Shown one piece after another: positions 53,414-63,264 of a DNA stretch of 64,000 nucleotides (the stretch's first letter is position 1; each line of letters begins with the position of its first letter). The translations under genes were made by a program, and so were the position numbers. This DNA comes from Bacillota bacterium. Its GTDB lineage: Bacteria; Bacillota; Sulfobacillia; Sulfobacillales; JAIMBI01. The stretch lies in NCBI GenBank assembly GCA_021846505.1, contig JAJZWV010000003.1, forward strand, positions 1-64,000. The letters are read 5' to 3'. The notes beneath the pieces were generated by a model. It searched no databases. It saw only the letters and a program-made list of their open reading frames with translations, and was not told the DNA's origin.

Positions 53414-54151
53414 CTATAGAGGGAGAGGGGACGTGTGGCCGCTGCGGCCGAAGCCTTCAGCGTCCACGCCTGCCTCAGCCAGCGCGGCCAGCGCCTCGGC
53501 ATCCACAATCCGAACGTGCCGATAGGCGCCGTCCACCCATCCCCGATGGTGGAAGTCAGACAGCACCCGGCTCACCGTTTCGCGGGTGGTGCCTACCATG
53601 TGCGCCAAGTCCTCATGCGTGAGCGCCACATCGGGTCCCTGGCGGGCCATGAGGGTCGAGAGAATGACCGCGAGCTGGACGGCCACGGGGCGCCCCCGCG
53701 TGTCGCTCACCAGCTCTTGGATATACCGCAGGCGCTGGGCCAGCATGCGGCTCACCGCTTCCGCAAAGGCGGGCACCGTGCGGTGGAGGCGGAGGAAGCG
53801 CTCCCGCTCCACCCAAAACAGGCGGGTGTGCGGATCCAGCGTGCGGGCCGCGGAGGGGTAGCCCGACCCATCCCAAATCCCCGCGATGCCCACGATGTCG
53901 CCCGGCTGCCACACGCCGGTCGTGTGGATGACGCTGTCCGGTCCGGTGCGCTCGATGGCGGTACGCCCCTCGAGGATGACCCACAGGCCGGTGGTGGGCT
54001 CGCCCTGCTGAAATACCCACTCGCCGAGGCGATAGGTGCGCATGACACCGCTTTCGGCCAGGAGCGGTGCAGGCACCCCCGAAAACAGCGGCAGGCTCTC
54101 AGGCTTAATAGCGGCCGGCGGCGTCATCGGCGCGTGCTGTGCTTTGTCCAT
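53414..54151 (-). CDS. Crp/Fnr family transcriptional regulator
   Basis: A 245-residue regulator with a cupin-like effector domain (YRLGEWVFQQGEPTTGLWVILEGRTAIERT, QPGDIVGIAGIW), a dimerisation helix (FAEAVSRMLAQRLRYIQEL) and a winged helix-turn-helix (THEDLAHMVGTTRETVSRVLSDF). The recognition helix has R190-E191 and R195, the Crp triad for GTGA half-sites. There are no cysteines at all, so it is not an Fe-S Fnr; heme or a nucleotide is possible. It probably controls the nearby palindromes, including one at its own promoter. Confidence 0.93.
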   Translation of the reverse strand: MDKAQHAPMTPPAAIKPESLPLFSGVPAPLLAESGVMRTYRLGEWVFQQGEPTTGLWVILEGRTAIERTGPDSVIHTTGVWQPGDIVGIAGIWDGSGYPSAARTLDPHTRLFWVERERFLRLHRTVPAFAEAVSRMLAQRLRYIQELVSDTRGRPVAVQLAVILSTLMARQGPDVALTHEDLAHMVGTTRETVSRVLSDFHHRGWVDGAYRHVRIVDAEALAALAEAGVDAEGFGRSGHTSPLPL

Positions 54152-54180
54152 AGCGCCAGTGTAGCGCGTGCGGGCGCCAT

Positions 54181-54196
54181 CGTGATCGTCCGCACG
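54181..54196. promoter_or_regulatory. Crp-type palindrome between regulator and Rieske gene
   Basis: CGTGA-TCGTCC-GCACG, nine of ten positions. CATGAT (54217-54222) starts 28.5 bp from the centre toward the Rieske gene. For the regulator gene the site is only 30 nt from the start codon, which suggests autorepression. Confidence 0.55.
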
Positions 54197-54286
54197 GCAA
54201 GGCCTGACCACCGTGGCATGATGGGGGCCGGCGCCGGTCAGGCGCGCAGCGGTCTAATGGCCCGATGGGGGACAAGGAGTGAGCGT

Positions 54287-54605
54287 ATGGCGCTGGACGT
54301 GAATGGCCGCCTCCAAGTGGCGCGGCTGGACAGCGTCCCCGATGGCGGGGGCCGGGCGGTAACGGTCAGTGGCCGCGACGTGGCGCAGTGGCGCCGCGGC
54401 CAGGCAGTCTTTGCAACGGATGATGTCTGCTCGCACATGCAGGCGGAATTGGCCGCGGGCACCGCGAACGGGTTCGCCATCACCTGCCCGCGGCATGGCC
54501 GGCAGTTCGCTATAAGGACGGGGGCGGCCATCAAGATGCCCCATTGCGGTGTTTGCGGTCACCGTGCTCGACGGGCGCGTGTACATCGATCCATCAGTGC
54601 TGTGA
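54287..54605 (+). pseudogene. Rieske [2Fe-2S] protein, frameshifted
   Basis: A small soluble Rieske ferredoxin of the NirD/BphF type. C48, H50, C67 and H70 (VCSHMQAEL, ITCPRHGRQF) are the cluster ligands. At the CCCC run 54539-54542 the frame slips: after AAIKMP the correct C-terminus AVFAVTVLDGRVYIDPSVL lies in the next frame and ends at TGA 54603-54605. One C fewer would give an intact protein of about 105 residues. AAGGAG lies 7 nt before the ATG. Confidence 0.8.
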
Positions 54606-54689
54606 CGCCACCGGCCGGGGCACCAGCGGCGCCACACGGCCTCAGTGAAGGACCCTTGAGGATGGCCGTCGCCAACACCAGGTCCCCAC

Positions 54690-55420
54690 ACACTTGCCCC
54701 ACTCGCTGAAGCCTTTGTTGGACGTGAGCGCCAGGCTGCCGGTTTCGTACCGCGCGCTGACCGCGCGGAAGAACCGGTGCGCCTCCAGCCGGTCGAGCGC
54801 CAGCTAGCCCACTTCATCGATGCAGAGGACCTTCGGCCGTGTGTACACCGCCTCGGCCCACCGGCCCACTTCGCCGAGGTGAAGCCGAGCACCCAAGTCG
54901 TCCCGCGCCGGGGTCATGACGGCATCACCGCCGCGCAGTGCTCTAAGGACCGCGCCGCGACGTCGGGTGCGGCCAAGACCGCCCGCCTCGGGCCCGGGGT
55001 GGGGCGGGCCCGTCCCCGGTCACCACGGCGACGGGCTGGCCGACGTGGGCCGGCGGCACCCGCCAGGCGTGGCCGTCCGCCTGCCCCAAGCCGTCTGCGC
55101 CCACTTGCCGGTGCCGCTGTTCCCTGTAGGCGTACGGGTGGCCGGGGCGCCACGGCGCCAGCGCCGGTGTGTCTGCTGCCCGCCGGCTGGCGGGCGTGGC
55201 GTGGCGTGGATCCGCTCGTCCGCGCCCGTGGCCACCCCGTGGGCCCCCGGGCGATTCCAGGCGCGGTCGTCCACCACCGTGCGCACGCGGGGCCAGAAGT
55301 TCCCGCGCAGATACCAAATGGGGCGCTCCGCCTGGCCCTCGGCATGGGTGTCATACGCTTGCGCGGCGTTCGGCACGAATCCCGGGAAGCGGGCGCAGGC
55401 GAGAAAGCGGGGAGGCCCGG
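54690..55420 (-). mobile_element. IS21-family element remnant (istA/istB pieces)
   Basis: The minus strand encodes a piece of the IstB helper ATPase: RPKVLCIDEVG, a TAG stop (54804-54806) where Tyr is expected, LALDRLEAHRFFRAVSARYE and SLALTSNKGFSEWG. Upstream (about 55160-55400) lies the end of the IstA integrase core and C-terminal region: YDTHAEGQAERPIWYLRGNF, RVRTVVDDRAWN and ADERIHAT. Both genes are truncated and frameshifted. No inverted repeats were found. Confidence 0.75.
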
Positions 55421-56032
55421 GGCGGCCCATCCCCCGCAGACGGGCCCACGCCATGGGGCGCCTGTGGTCCGGCGCCATTGGGGAGTGTACGCCTGGTGCT
55501 TGCAGCACCGGCGACGATGACCCGGGGGCGCCATGCACTCCCTCGTCTCCGCACCCCTCGCCGCCAAAACCGTAGGGCCAGCGAGCCGCGGTCCAGCCGC
55601 CGTGGCCCCTTTCCAGGCCGATCCCGACGGCGCACAGGTCCAGCGCCACGGCGTGCCCCCTCCTCGGGGCCTTGATACGACGTTCCCGCCTCAGAGGTGG
55701 GCTCACCCCGCGGTGGGCGTGACCGGGCGCCCGCATCATCTCGTCAAGGCGCCGCCGGACTGCCGGCCTTGGTGGCAGAGGCTCCGGCGACGAGGCGGTG
55801 GCGCCCCACGCCTCGGCCAGCCCCTGGCCACATCTGCCAGCCGGTTTACACCAGCGTAGGCGGCCATCACCGGCCGGGACCGCCTCAGCAGATCCGGGTA
55901 CCCCTAGCTTTCGCGCCTCGCGCCGAAGGTCGCGCCCCCAAGAGACCCGGCGCAGCGCCTCGGCTAGGTCCACCCGCCGCCCTCTTCGTGCCATACTGGC
56001 GCTAGATGGCCAAGAAGGAGGACGAGCTTCCG
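55421..56032. other. No intact gene; probable IS21 upstream remains
   Basis: Only Arg/Pro/Gly-rich frames without motifs or ribosome-binding sites are seen. Given the orientation, this is where the rest of istA would lie, but I could not recognise its catalytic motifs. Confidence 0.4.
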
Positions 56033-56404
56033 ATGGCTCATGACCTCATCACCGCGCGCCTGCGCGAACTGCCCCGGGGCGGCCGCTATCGGGTGCTGGT
56101 GGATCGGCTGTGGCCCCGGGGCGTCCGCCGGGACGCGGAGCTTTGGGAGGAGTGGCTGAAGGACGTGGCTCCCAGTGCGGGCCTGCGCCAGTGGTACGGC
56201 CATGACGTCGAGCGCCATGGCCGGTTCGCAGCGCGCTACCGCGAGGAGCTGGACGCCGCCCGGGGCGATCCGCCCTTGGCCCGCCTGGCGGAGCTGGCGG
56301 CCATGAGGCCGGTCGCACTGCTGACGGCCACTCACCGCCTCGAGGACAGCCATGTGCCGATATTGGCGCAGTTTGTGCGCGAGCGGCTGTCCTCTCCCGG
56401 GTAG
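56033..56404 (+). CDS. DUF488 family protein
   Basis: A 123-residue soluble protein with the DUF488 signature YRVLVDRLWPRGVRRDAELWEEWLKDVAPSAGLRQWYGHD and a C-terminal VALLTATHRLEDSHVPIL, in which the usual Cys of the LLC/LLTA strand is Thr. Function unknown; the fold was likened to small nucleases or phosphatases. The ATG at 56033 follows AAGGAGG by 11 nt and matches family length; an in-frame ATG lies at 56006. It is convergent with efp. Confidence 0.85.
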   Translation: MAHDLITARLRELPRGGRYRVLVDRLWPRGVRRDAELWEEWLKDVAPSAGLRQWYGHDVERHGRFAARYREELDAARGDPPLARLAELAAMRPVALLTATHRLEDSHVPILAQFVRERLSSPG

Positions 56405-56415
56405 GCGGGCCCGCG

Positions 56416-56973
56416 CTACGCGCGGCCCAAATACTGGCCGGTGCGCGTATCTACCATAATGCGGTCGCCGGTTTCAATGAAGAGCGGCACCTTGACGACG
56501 GCGCCGGTCTCGGTGGTGGCGGGCTTGTTGCCCCCGCTGGCGGTGTCGCCGCGCAGTCCGGGGTCGGTTTCGGTGACCTCCAGCTCCACGGAGTTGGGCA
56601 GCTCCACCGAAATCGGGGCTGCTCGATACAGCACGATATAGCACGTCATGTTTTCCTTGAGGTACTTGACGCCATCGCCCACCTGCTCCGCCGACACTCC
56701 GAGCTGCTCGAACGACTCAGTGTCCATAAACGTGTACTCGCCGCCGCTCTCGTACAAATACTGCATCTCCCGCCGCTCCACCTTGGCCGCCGACACTCGC
56801 TCCCCCGCGTTGAAGGTCCGCTCCACGGTGCTGCCGGTCAAAAGGTTCTTCATTTTGGTGCGCACAAAGGCTGACCCCTTGCCGGGCTTCACATGCTGGA
56901 ACTCAATCACCTGCCACACCTGTCCGTCGTACTCGATCGTGACCCCGTTGCGAAAGTCGTTGCTGGATATCAT
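56416..56973 (-). CDS. efp: Elongation factor P
   Basis: Relieves ribosome stalling at polyproline stretches. The 185-residue protein has KOW-like domain I with the modified-lysine tip [14 protein letters not shown] (K32), and two OB domains; the end [11 protein letters not shown] is normal. The tip has Lys at the position modified in Bacillus by 5-aminopentanol; no modifying genes are in the window. It overlaps aroQ by 4 nt. In Bacillus it lies next to spoIIIAA; here 21 kb intervene. Confidence 0.97.
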   Translation of the reverse strand: MISSNDFRNGVTIEYDGQVWQVIEFQHVKPGKGSAFVRTKMKNLLTGSTVERTFNAGERVSAAKVERREMQYLYESGGEYTFMDTESFEQLGVSAEQVGDGVKYLKENMTCYIVLYRAAPISVELPNSVELEVTETDPGLRGDTASGGNKPATTETGAVVKVPLFIETGDRIMVDTRTGQYLGRA

Positions 56974-57454
56974 GGCTGTCCGCCCCCTTGCAAATTTTGC
57001 CCCGCTTGGCTGGCCCAGGCCCCGCCCTGGAGGCGCGCATACAGCGCTTCCAGCGCCAGCTGATAGCCGATGGCCCCGAGTCCCGTGATTTGGCCCACCG
57101 TGGCGGCCGCCAGCACCATCCGATGCCGAAAGGGCTCCCGCTGAAACACGTTGGTCAGGTGCACCTCCACCACCGGGTACGGCAGCGCGGCAATGCAGTC
57201 GCGCAGCGCCCAGCCATAGTGCGCCAGGGCGCCGGGGTTCAGCACCGCCCCATCCAGCCGCCCAACCCCGGCCTCAAAAAAGTCGATGAGCGCCCCTTCG
57301 CCATTGGCCTGAAACGCTTCGATGGCCACGCCGCGCTCGCGGCCCCACTCCACCGCGGCCGCCTCAATTTCGGCCAGCGTCGCCGTGCCGTACAGGGCGG
57401 GCTCGCGCTGGCCCAGCCGCCCCAGATTGGGGCCATTGGCCAGTCCGAGCCGCG

Positions 57455-57458
<4 letters not shown>
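56970..57458 (-). CDS. aroQ: Type II 3-dehydroquinate dehydratase
   Basis: Third step of the shikimate pathway. The 162-residue protein has [17 protein letters not shown] with the catalytic Arg and Tyr, [29 protein letters not shown], and [16 protein letters not shown] with the catalytic His. The GTG start overlaps the glyA stop (GTGA). An aroB gene lies at the window end, so two shikimate genes flank the glycine genes. Confidence 0.95.
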
Positions 57459-58693
<1,235 letters not shown>

Positions 58694-58719
58694 GGATTGC
58701 TCCTTTCTCTCCCGCCCCG

Positions 58720-60231
58720 TCAGGGCGCGGCCGGGCCCCCACTCGGATCCGCCGGCGGCGCCCACCGGATGCGGGGCCGCCGCGCGGCTTCTGCCTCGTT
58801 CAAGCGGCGCACGGGCGTCGCGTGCGGCGCGTCGTGCAACAGCTCCGGCGCCTCCTCAATCTCGCGGTCGATGGCGGCCAAGGTGTCGGCAAAGCGGTCC
58901 AGCGTCTCCTTCGACTCCGTCTCGGTCGGCTCCACCATCAGCGCCTCTTTAACCACCAGCGGGAAGTACACCGTGGGTGGGTACACGCCGTAGTCAATCA
59001 GGCGCTTGGCCACGTCCAGCGCCGAGGCGCCCCGGACCTTTTGGCCCGCCAGCGTCAGCACCAACTCGTGCATCACCGAGCGGTCATAGCGCGTTGGATA
59101 GCGGTCGGCAAGCCGCGCCCGCAGGTAGTTGGCATTCAGCACGGCGGTGTGCGCCACGTCCCGAAGCCCCTCGGGGCCGTGACTCAGAATATAGGCCAGC
59201 GCCCGGAGCACAATCCCCACATTCCCATAATAGGACCGCACCTTGCCAATCGACTGAGGGCGCTGGTGATCCCAGGTGAGGCGCCCGGACGCGTCCCGCT
59301 GGAGGCGCGGCCCTGGGAGAAATGGCTCCAGCACCGCCTTCACCCCCACCGGGCCCGATCCCGGCCCTCCTCCGCCGTGGGGGGTGCTGAACGTCTTGTG
59401 CAGGTTTAAGTGCACCACGTCAAAGCCCATATCCCCGGGCCGCACTTCGCCCAAAATGGCATTGGCATTGGCGCCGTCGTAGTATAAGAGGCCCCCGGCG
59501 GCATGCACCGCCTCCGCGATTTCCAGGATTTCGTCCTCAAACAGGCCCAGCGTGTTGGGGTTGGTCAGCATCAAGCCGGCGGTGTCGCTGTTGAGAAGTC
59601 CCTTGAGGGCCGCCAGATCCACCCCGCCGCGGGCGTTCGAGGGCACCACCGCCACGCGGTAGCCGGCCATGGCGGCCGTCGCCGGGTTGGTGCCGTGGGC
59701 CGAGTCCGGCACGATGAGGGTGTGGCGCTCCTCCCCCCGCGCGCGAATTAGCGCCCGCATCAGCAGGACGCCGGTGAACTCGCCCTGGGCTCCCGCGGCC
59801 GGCTGCAGCGTCACCGCGTCCATTCCGGAAATCTCGGCCAATATGCGTTCCATGGACGCCATGAGCTCCAGCAGCCCGGGGATGGTTTCCTCCGGCTGCA
59901 GCGGGTGCACCCGCGAGAATCCGGGCAGCGCCGCCACCCACTCATTCACCTTGGGGTTGTACTTCATGGTGCACGATCCCAGCGGGTAAAACCCGGTGTC
60001 CACCCCATAGTTCAGCTGCGAGAGGCCGGTGTAGTGCCGCACCACATCGCTTTCTGCAACTTCCGGCAGCCCCAGCGGCGCGGTGCGCTGGAGGGCCGGC
60101 CCCAAGAGGGCCGCCTCATCCAGGGGCGGCACGTCGGGCGCCGGCAGCCGCACGCCGCGGCGGCCCGGGTGCGACCGGTCATAAATCACGGGAATCCGGT
60201 CCTCCGACCGCGGGTCCGTCCCTATCGCCAT
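58720..60231 (-). CDS. gcvPB: Glycine dehydrogenase (decarboxylating) subunit 2
   Basis: Second half of the split P-protein; with GcvPA it decarboxylates glycine and loads the aminomethyl group on GcvH. The 503-residue protein contains [28 protein letters not shown], and the PLP-binding lysine in [18 protein letters not shown]. The ATG at 60231 lies 10 nt inside gcvPA. A C-terminal extension rich in Arg/Pro is unremarkable. Confidence 0.96.
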   Translation of the reverse strand: MAIGTDPRSEDRIPVIYDRSHPGRRGVRLPAPDVPPLDEAALLGPALQRTAPLGLPEVAESDVVRHYTGLSQLNYGVDTGFYPLGSCTMKYNPKVNEWVAALPGFSRVHPLQPEETIPGLLELMASMERILAEISGMDAVTLQPAAGAQGEFTGVLLMRALIRARGEERHTLIVPDSAHGTNPATAAMAGYRVAVVPSNARGGVDLAALKGLLNSDTAGLMLTNPNTLGLFEDEILEIAEAVHAAGGLLYYDGANANAILGEVRPGDMGFDVVHLNLHKTFSTPHGGGGPGSGPVGVKAVLEPFLPGPRLQRDASGRLTWDHQRPQSIGKVRSYYGNVGIVLRALAYILSHGPEGLRDVAHTAVLNANYLRARLADRYPTRYDRSVMHELVLTLAGQKVRGASALDVAKRLIDYGVYPPTVYFPLVVKEALMVEPTETESKETLDRFADTLAAIDREIEEAPELLHDAPHATPVRRLNEAEAARRPRIRWAPPADPSGGPAAP

Positions 60232-61556
60232 GCGGCCACCGCCTCCACCAACTGGTCTAACTCCGCCCGGGTGCGCTGCTCCGTCACGGCCAGCTGCCAG
60301 CCGCCCGCCCACGCCGCATCCCAGCGGCCCATGTCCCAGCCGCCCAAAATGCCCTGCTTCAGCAAGTGCCGGTTCAAGTCTGCCACCGACCCCGGCACCG
60401 ACAGCGCCACCTCAAACAGGTAGGGGCCGGCGGGGGACAGGCGCCCGAGGCCGCAGCGCTCCCCAAGCTGGCCCACCAGGTAGTGGGCCTTGGCGGCGGA
60501 CAGGCGCGCCACCTCGCGCAGGCCCTCTGGCCCCAAGAGGGCCAGGTACACGGTGGCCTGCAGGGCGTTCAGCGAGTGGTTGGAGCAGATGTTGGACGTC
60601 GCCCGCTCGCGCCGAATGTGCTGCTCGCGCGCCTGCAGCGTCAAGACATAGCCCGTTTTGCCGCCCATGTCACGCGCGGCCCCCACCACGCGGCCCGGCA
60701 GCCGCCGCACCAGCGACTCGGCCACGGCGAAGTAGCCAAATGTCGGGCCGCCGTACTGGAGGCCATTGCCCAGCGGCTGGCCCTCGCCCACCACCACGTC
60801 AAATCCCATCGCGCCCGGGGGCTCAATCAGCGCCAGCGCCACCGGGTCGGCGGCGGCGATCGCGAGCGCGCCGCGCTCGTGGGCCCAGCCCGCCAAGCTT
60901 CTGAGATCAGCCACATTGCCAAACACATCGGGCTGCTGGACCACAATGCCGGCCGGCGGCTCCACCAGCGACTCCAGCAGCTCCTCCAAGGACTGGCCCT
61001 CCGCCGGCACCACCACGTGGCCGCCCCGGGCCGCGACGTAGGTTGCCGCCACCTGGCGGCTTTCCGGAAAAACGCCCCGCGACAGCACCACCGCTTGCCG
61101 GCGCGTAGTGTCCATGGCCATCAGGGCCGCCTCCGCCACGGCCGACGCGCCGTCATACATCGACGCCTGCGAGGCGGCGAGCCCGGTCAAGCCCGCCATC
61201 ATGCTTTGGAATTCATAAATGACGGCCAGGGTGCCCTGCGACAACTCCGGCTGATACGGCGTGTAAGACGTCGCAAACTCCCCCCGCCCGGCCAGCGCGG
61301 GCACGGCGGCGGGGATGAACCGATCGTAAAACTCGCCCCCCAAGAAGCACACCAGCTCGTCGGTGCTTTGGTTCTTAGCCGCTTCCCGCCGCATAGTGCG
61401 CTGCAGCTCCATCTCCGTCAGGGGCCCCGGCACGTTTAGGGCTCGCCCCAGTCGGGCCGCCTGAGGGATGTCCGCAAACAGGGCGCCGGTGTCCGAAATC
61501 CCCAGTGCTGCCAGCATGGCCGCCCGGTCCTCGTCCGTGTGGGGAATGTAGCGCAA
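60222..61556 (-). CDS. gcvPA: Glycine dehydrogenase (decarboxylating) subunit 1
   Basis: First half of the split P-protein, 444 residues. It starts with TTG (RYIPHTDEDRAAMLAALGI is the family N-terminus) after AGGGGA. FLGGEFYDRFIPAAVPALAGRGEFATSYTPYQPELSQGTL is highly conserved, as is NICSNHSLNALQATVYLALLGP. It pairs with gcvPB, which it overlaps. Confidence 0.96.
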   Translation of the reverse strand: MRYIPHTDEDRAAMLAALGISDTGALFADIPQAARLGRALNVPGPLTEMELQRTMRREAAKNQSTDELVCFLGGEFYDRFIPAAVPALAGRGEFATSYTPYQPELSQGTLAVIYEFQSMMAGLTGLAASQASMYDGASAVAEAALMAMDTTRRQAVVLSRGVFPESRQVAATYVAARGGHVVVPAEGQSLEELLESLVEPPAGIVVQQPDVFGNVADLRSLAGWAHERGALAIAAADPVALALIEPPGAMGFDVVVGEGQPLGNGLQYGGPTFGYFAVAESLVRRLPGRVVGAARDMGGKTGYVLTLQAREQHIRRERATSNICSNHSLNALQATVYLALLGPEGLREVARLSAAKAHYLVGQLGERCGLGRLSPAGPYLFEVALSVPGSVADLNRHLLKQGILGGWDMGRWDAAWAGGWQLAVTEQRTRAELDQLVEAVAAWR

Positions 61557-61603
61557 GTGTCGATCCCCTTTGCGAGTCAGATAGTGTGGCCGCCACCCCG
61601 GCG

Positions 61604-61984
61604 CTAAGTGGGAAGCTCCCGGTATCCGGCGGCATCCAGCAGGTGGCCGCCCGCCTGCAGCTGGTCGTCCGTGTCAATGCGCACCAGCCACCCCCGGCCG
61701 TAGGGATCCTGGTTCACGAGCTCGGGCTGGTCTTTCACCGCCTTGTTCACGGCCGCCACCGTGCCGGTCACGGGCGAAAACAAGTCCGACACCGACTTCA
61801 CCGACTCCACCACGCCAAACACGGCGCCGCGCTCCACATGGCGCCCCACCTCCGGCAATTCCAGAAACACCACATCGCCCAGCGCATCCTGCGCGTGATC
61901 CGTCACGCCCACCGTGCCATCCGCCGCAATCCACTCATGCTCGGCGGTGTACCACCGATCGTCCAGCACGCTTCCCGTCGCCAT
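61604..61984 (-). CDS. gcvH: Glycine cleavage system H protein
   Basis: Lipoyl carrier of the glycine cleavage system, 126 residues. The lipoyl lysine is in [52 protein letters not shown] and the C-terminal Gly-rich end are normal. The ATG at 61984 follows GGGGAGGG by 7 nt; a longer reading of 10 residues is possible but not conserved. Confidence 0.96.
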   Translation of the reverse strand: MATGSVLDDRWYTAEHEWIAADGTVGVTDHAQDALGDVVFLELPEVGRHVERGAVFGVVESVKSVSDLFSPVTGTVAAVNKAVKDQPELVNQDPYGRGWLVRIDTDDQLQAGGHLLDAAGYRELPT

Positions 61985-62058
61985 GCCGATTCCCTCCCCG
62001 CAAAGCTTCTGCAACCCTCACGGCGCCTCACCCACTGCCCGGCCCCAGGCTGGTGCGG

Positions 62059-63177
62059 TCATGCCCGCCGGTAAAACGGCAGCTTGACCACCATCGCCGG
62101 CACTTGCCGGCCGCGCACCTCGACCGATACCTCCTCCCCGACTTTGATGCCCCACGCGCGCGGCACCAGCGCCATCGCAATCGGCACCTCGAGCGTCGGC
62201 GAATGGGTCCCGGACGTCACCACCCCAGCTTCGGGCTGCCCCACGCGGGTGACCGCGTAGCCGGCGCGCGGGATGCCGCCCGAGGCTCGGAGCCCCACCA
62301 AGCGGCGCCGCGAGCCTGCCTGCTTCTGGGCCGCGAGGGCCTCGCGGCCCAGAAACCCTCCCGGCTTCTCCCACTTCACGAAGCTGCCCAGCGCCGCCTC
62401 CAGCGGGCTGATGTCCAGCGCCAGCTCATGGCCGTACAGGGGCAGCCGCGCCTCCAGCCGCAGGGTGTCACGGGCACCGAGCCCGACGGGCTTCACTCCC
62501 TGGCGCGCCAGCGCCTCCCACACGGACAGTGTGCCTTCGTGGGGCAGGTACAGCTCAAATCCATCCTCCCCGGTGTAGCCGGTGCGTGACACCAGCGCCG
62601 GGACGCCCGCCACCGGCACGCCCTCTCGAAAGTGATAGTAGCCGATATCGGCCACCGGCGCGCCCGCCAGCGCCTCGACGGCGTCTACGGCGCCGGGCCC
62701 CTGCACGGCAATCAGGCCCATGGCGTCCGACACGTCCGATAAGGCCACCGGCGGGTCCGCGCCGGCCGCCTGCTGTTTCATCCAGTCCCGGTCCGCCGCC
62801 CGGTTGCCGGCGTTGGTCACGAGGAGGTAGCGCCCCGGGCCGCGCCGGTACACCAGCAAATCGTCCTGGGTGCCGCCGTCCGGGCGGCACATGGGCGTGT
62901 ACAGCGCCTGGCCCTCGGCCAGGCGGCTGGGCCAGTTCGTGACCAGCTGATCCACGAACGCGTCGGCCCCAGCACCCTCCACCAGAAATTCGGCCATGTG
63001 CGACACATCAAACATGCCCACGGACGACCGGACCCGGCGATGCTCCTCCATAATCCGCTCGTACTCGATGGGCATCCAATAACCGCCAAATTCCGCCATG
63101 CGGGCGCCCGCCGCCTCATGCCACGCCGTGAGCGGCGTGGCCAGCCCCCGCGCACTGGCCGAGCCCCCCTGCTCCAT
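62059..63177 (-). CDS. gcvT: Aminomethyltransferase (glycine cleavage T protein)
   Basis: Transfers the aminomethyl carbon from GcvH to THF, releasing ammonia. The 372-residue protein has EFGGYWMPIEY, RSSVGMFDVSHMAEF, RTGYTGEDGFELYLP and LGARDTLRLEARLPLYGHEL. The ATG at 63177 follows AGGAGGGG. It is the first gene of gcvT-gcvH-gcvPA-gcvPB-glyA. The 87 nt upstream show no glycine riboswitch. Confidence 0.96.
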   Translation of the reverse strand: MEQGGSASARGLATPLTAWHEAAGARMAEFGGYWMPIEYERIMEEHRRVRSSVGMFDVSHMAEFLVEGAGADAFVDQLVTNWPSRLAEGQALYTPMCRPDGGTQDDLLVYRRGPGRYLLVTNAGNRAADRDWMKQQAAGADPPVALSDVSDAMGLIAVQGPGAVDAVEALAGAPVADIGYYHFREGVPVAGVPALVSRTGYTGEDGFELYLPHEGTLSVWEALARQGVKPVGLGARDTLRLEARLPLYGHELALDISPLEAALGSFVKWEKPGGFLGREALAAQKQAGSRRRLVGLRASGGIPRAGYAVTRVGQPEAGVVTSGTHSPTLEVPIAMALVPRAWGIKVGEEVSVEVRGRQVPAMVVKLPFYRRA

Positions 63178-63264
63178 GCCGGCCCCTCCTAAAGTGCTCA
63201 CGTTCTCTGCGTTTGGACCCTGCCCAGCCAAGCCGCGCCCCCGGCCGCCCCCACTCGCTCCAGT

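Noticed and set aside
63178-63264. A glycine riboswitch ahead of gcvT
   Set aside because: The 87-nt gap is too short for the usual aptamer and I see none of its conserved core; any riboswitch would have to lie upstream of aroB, outside the window.
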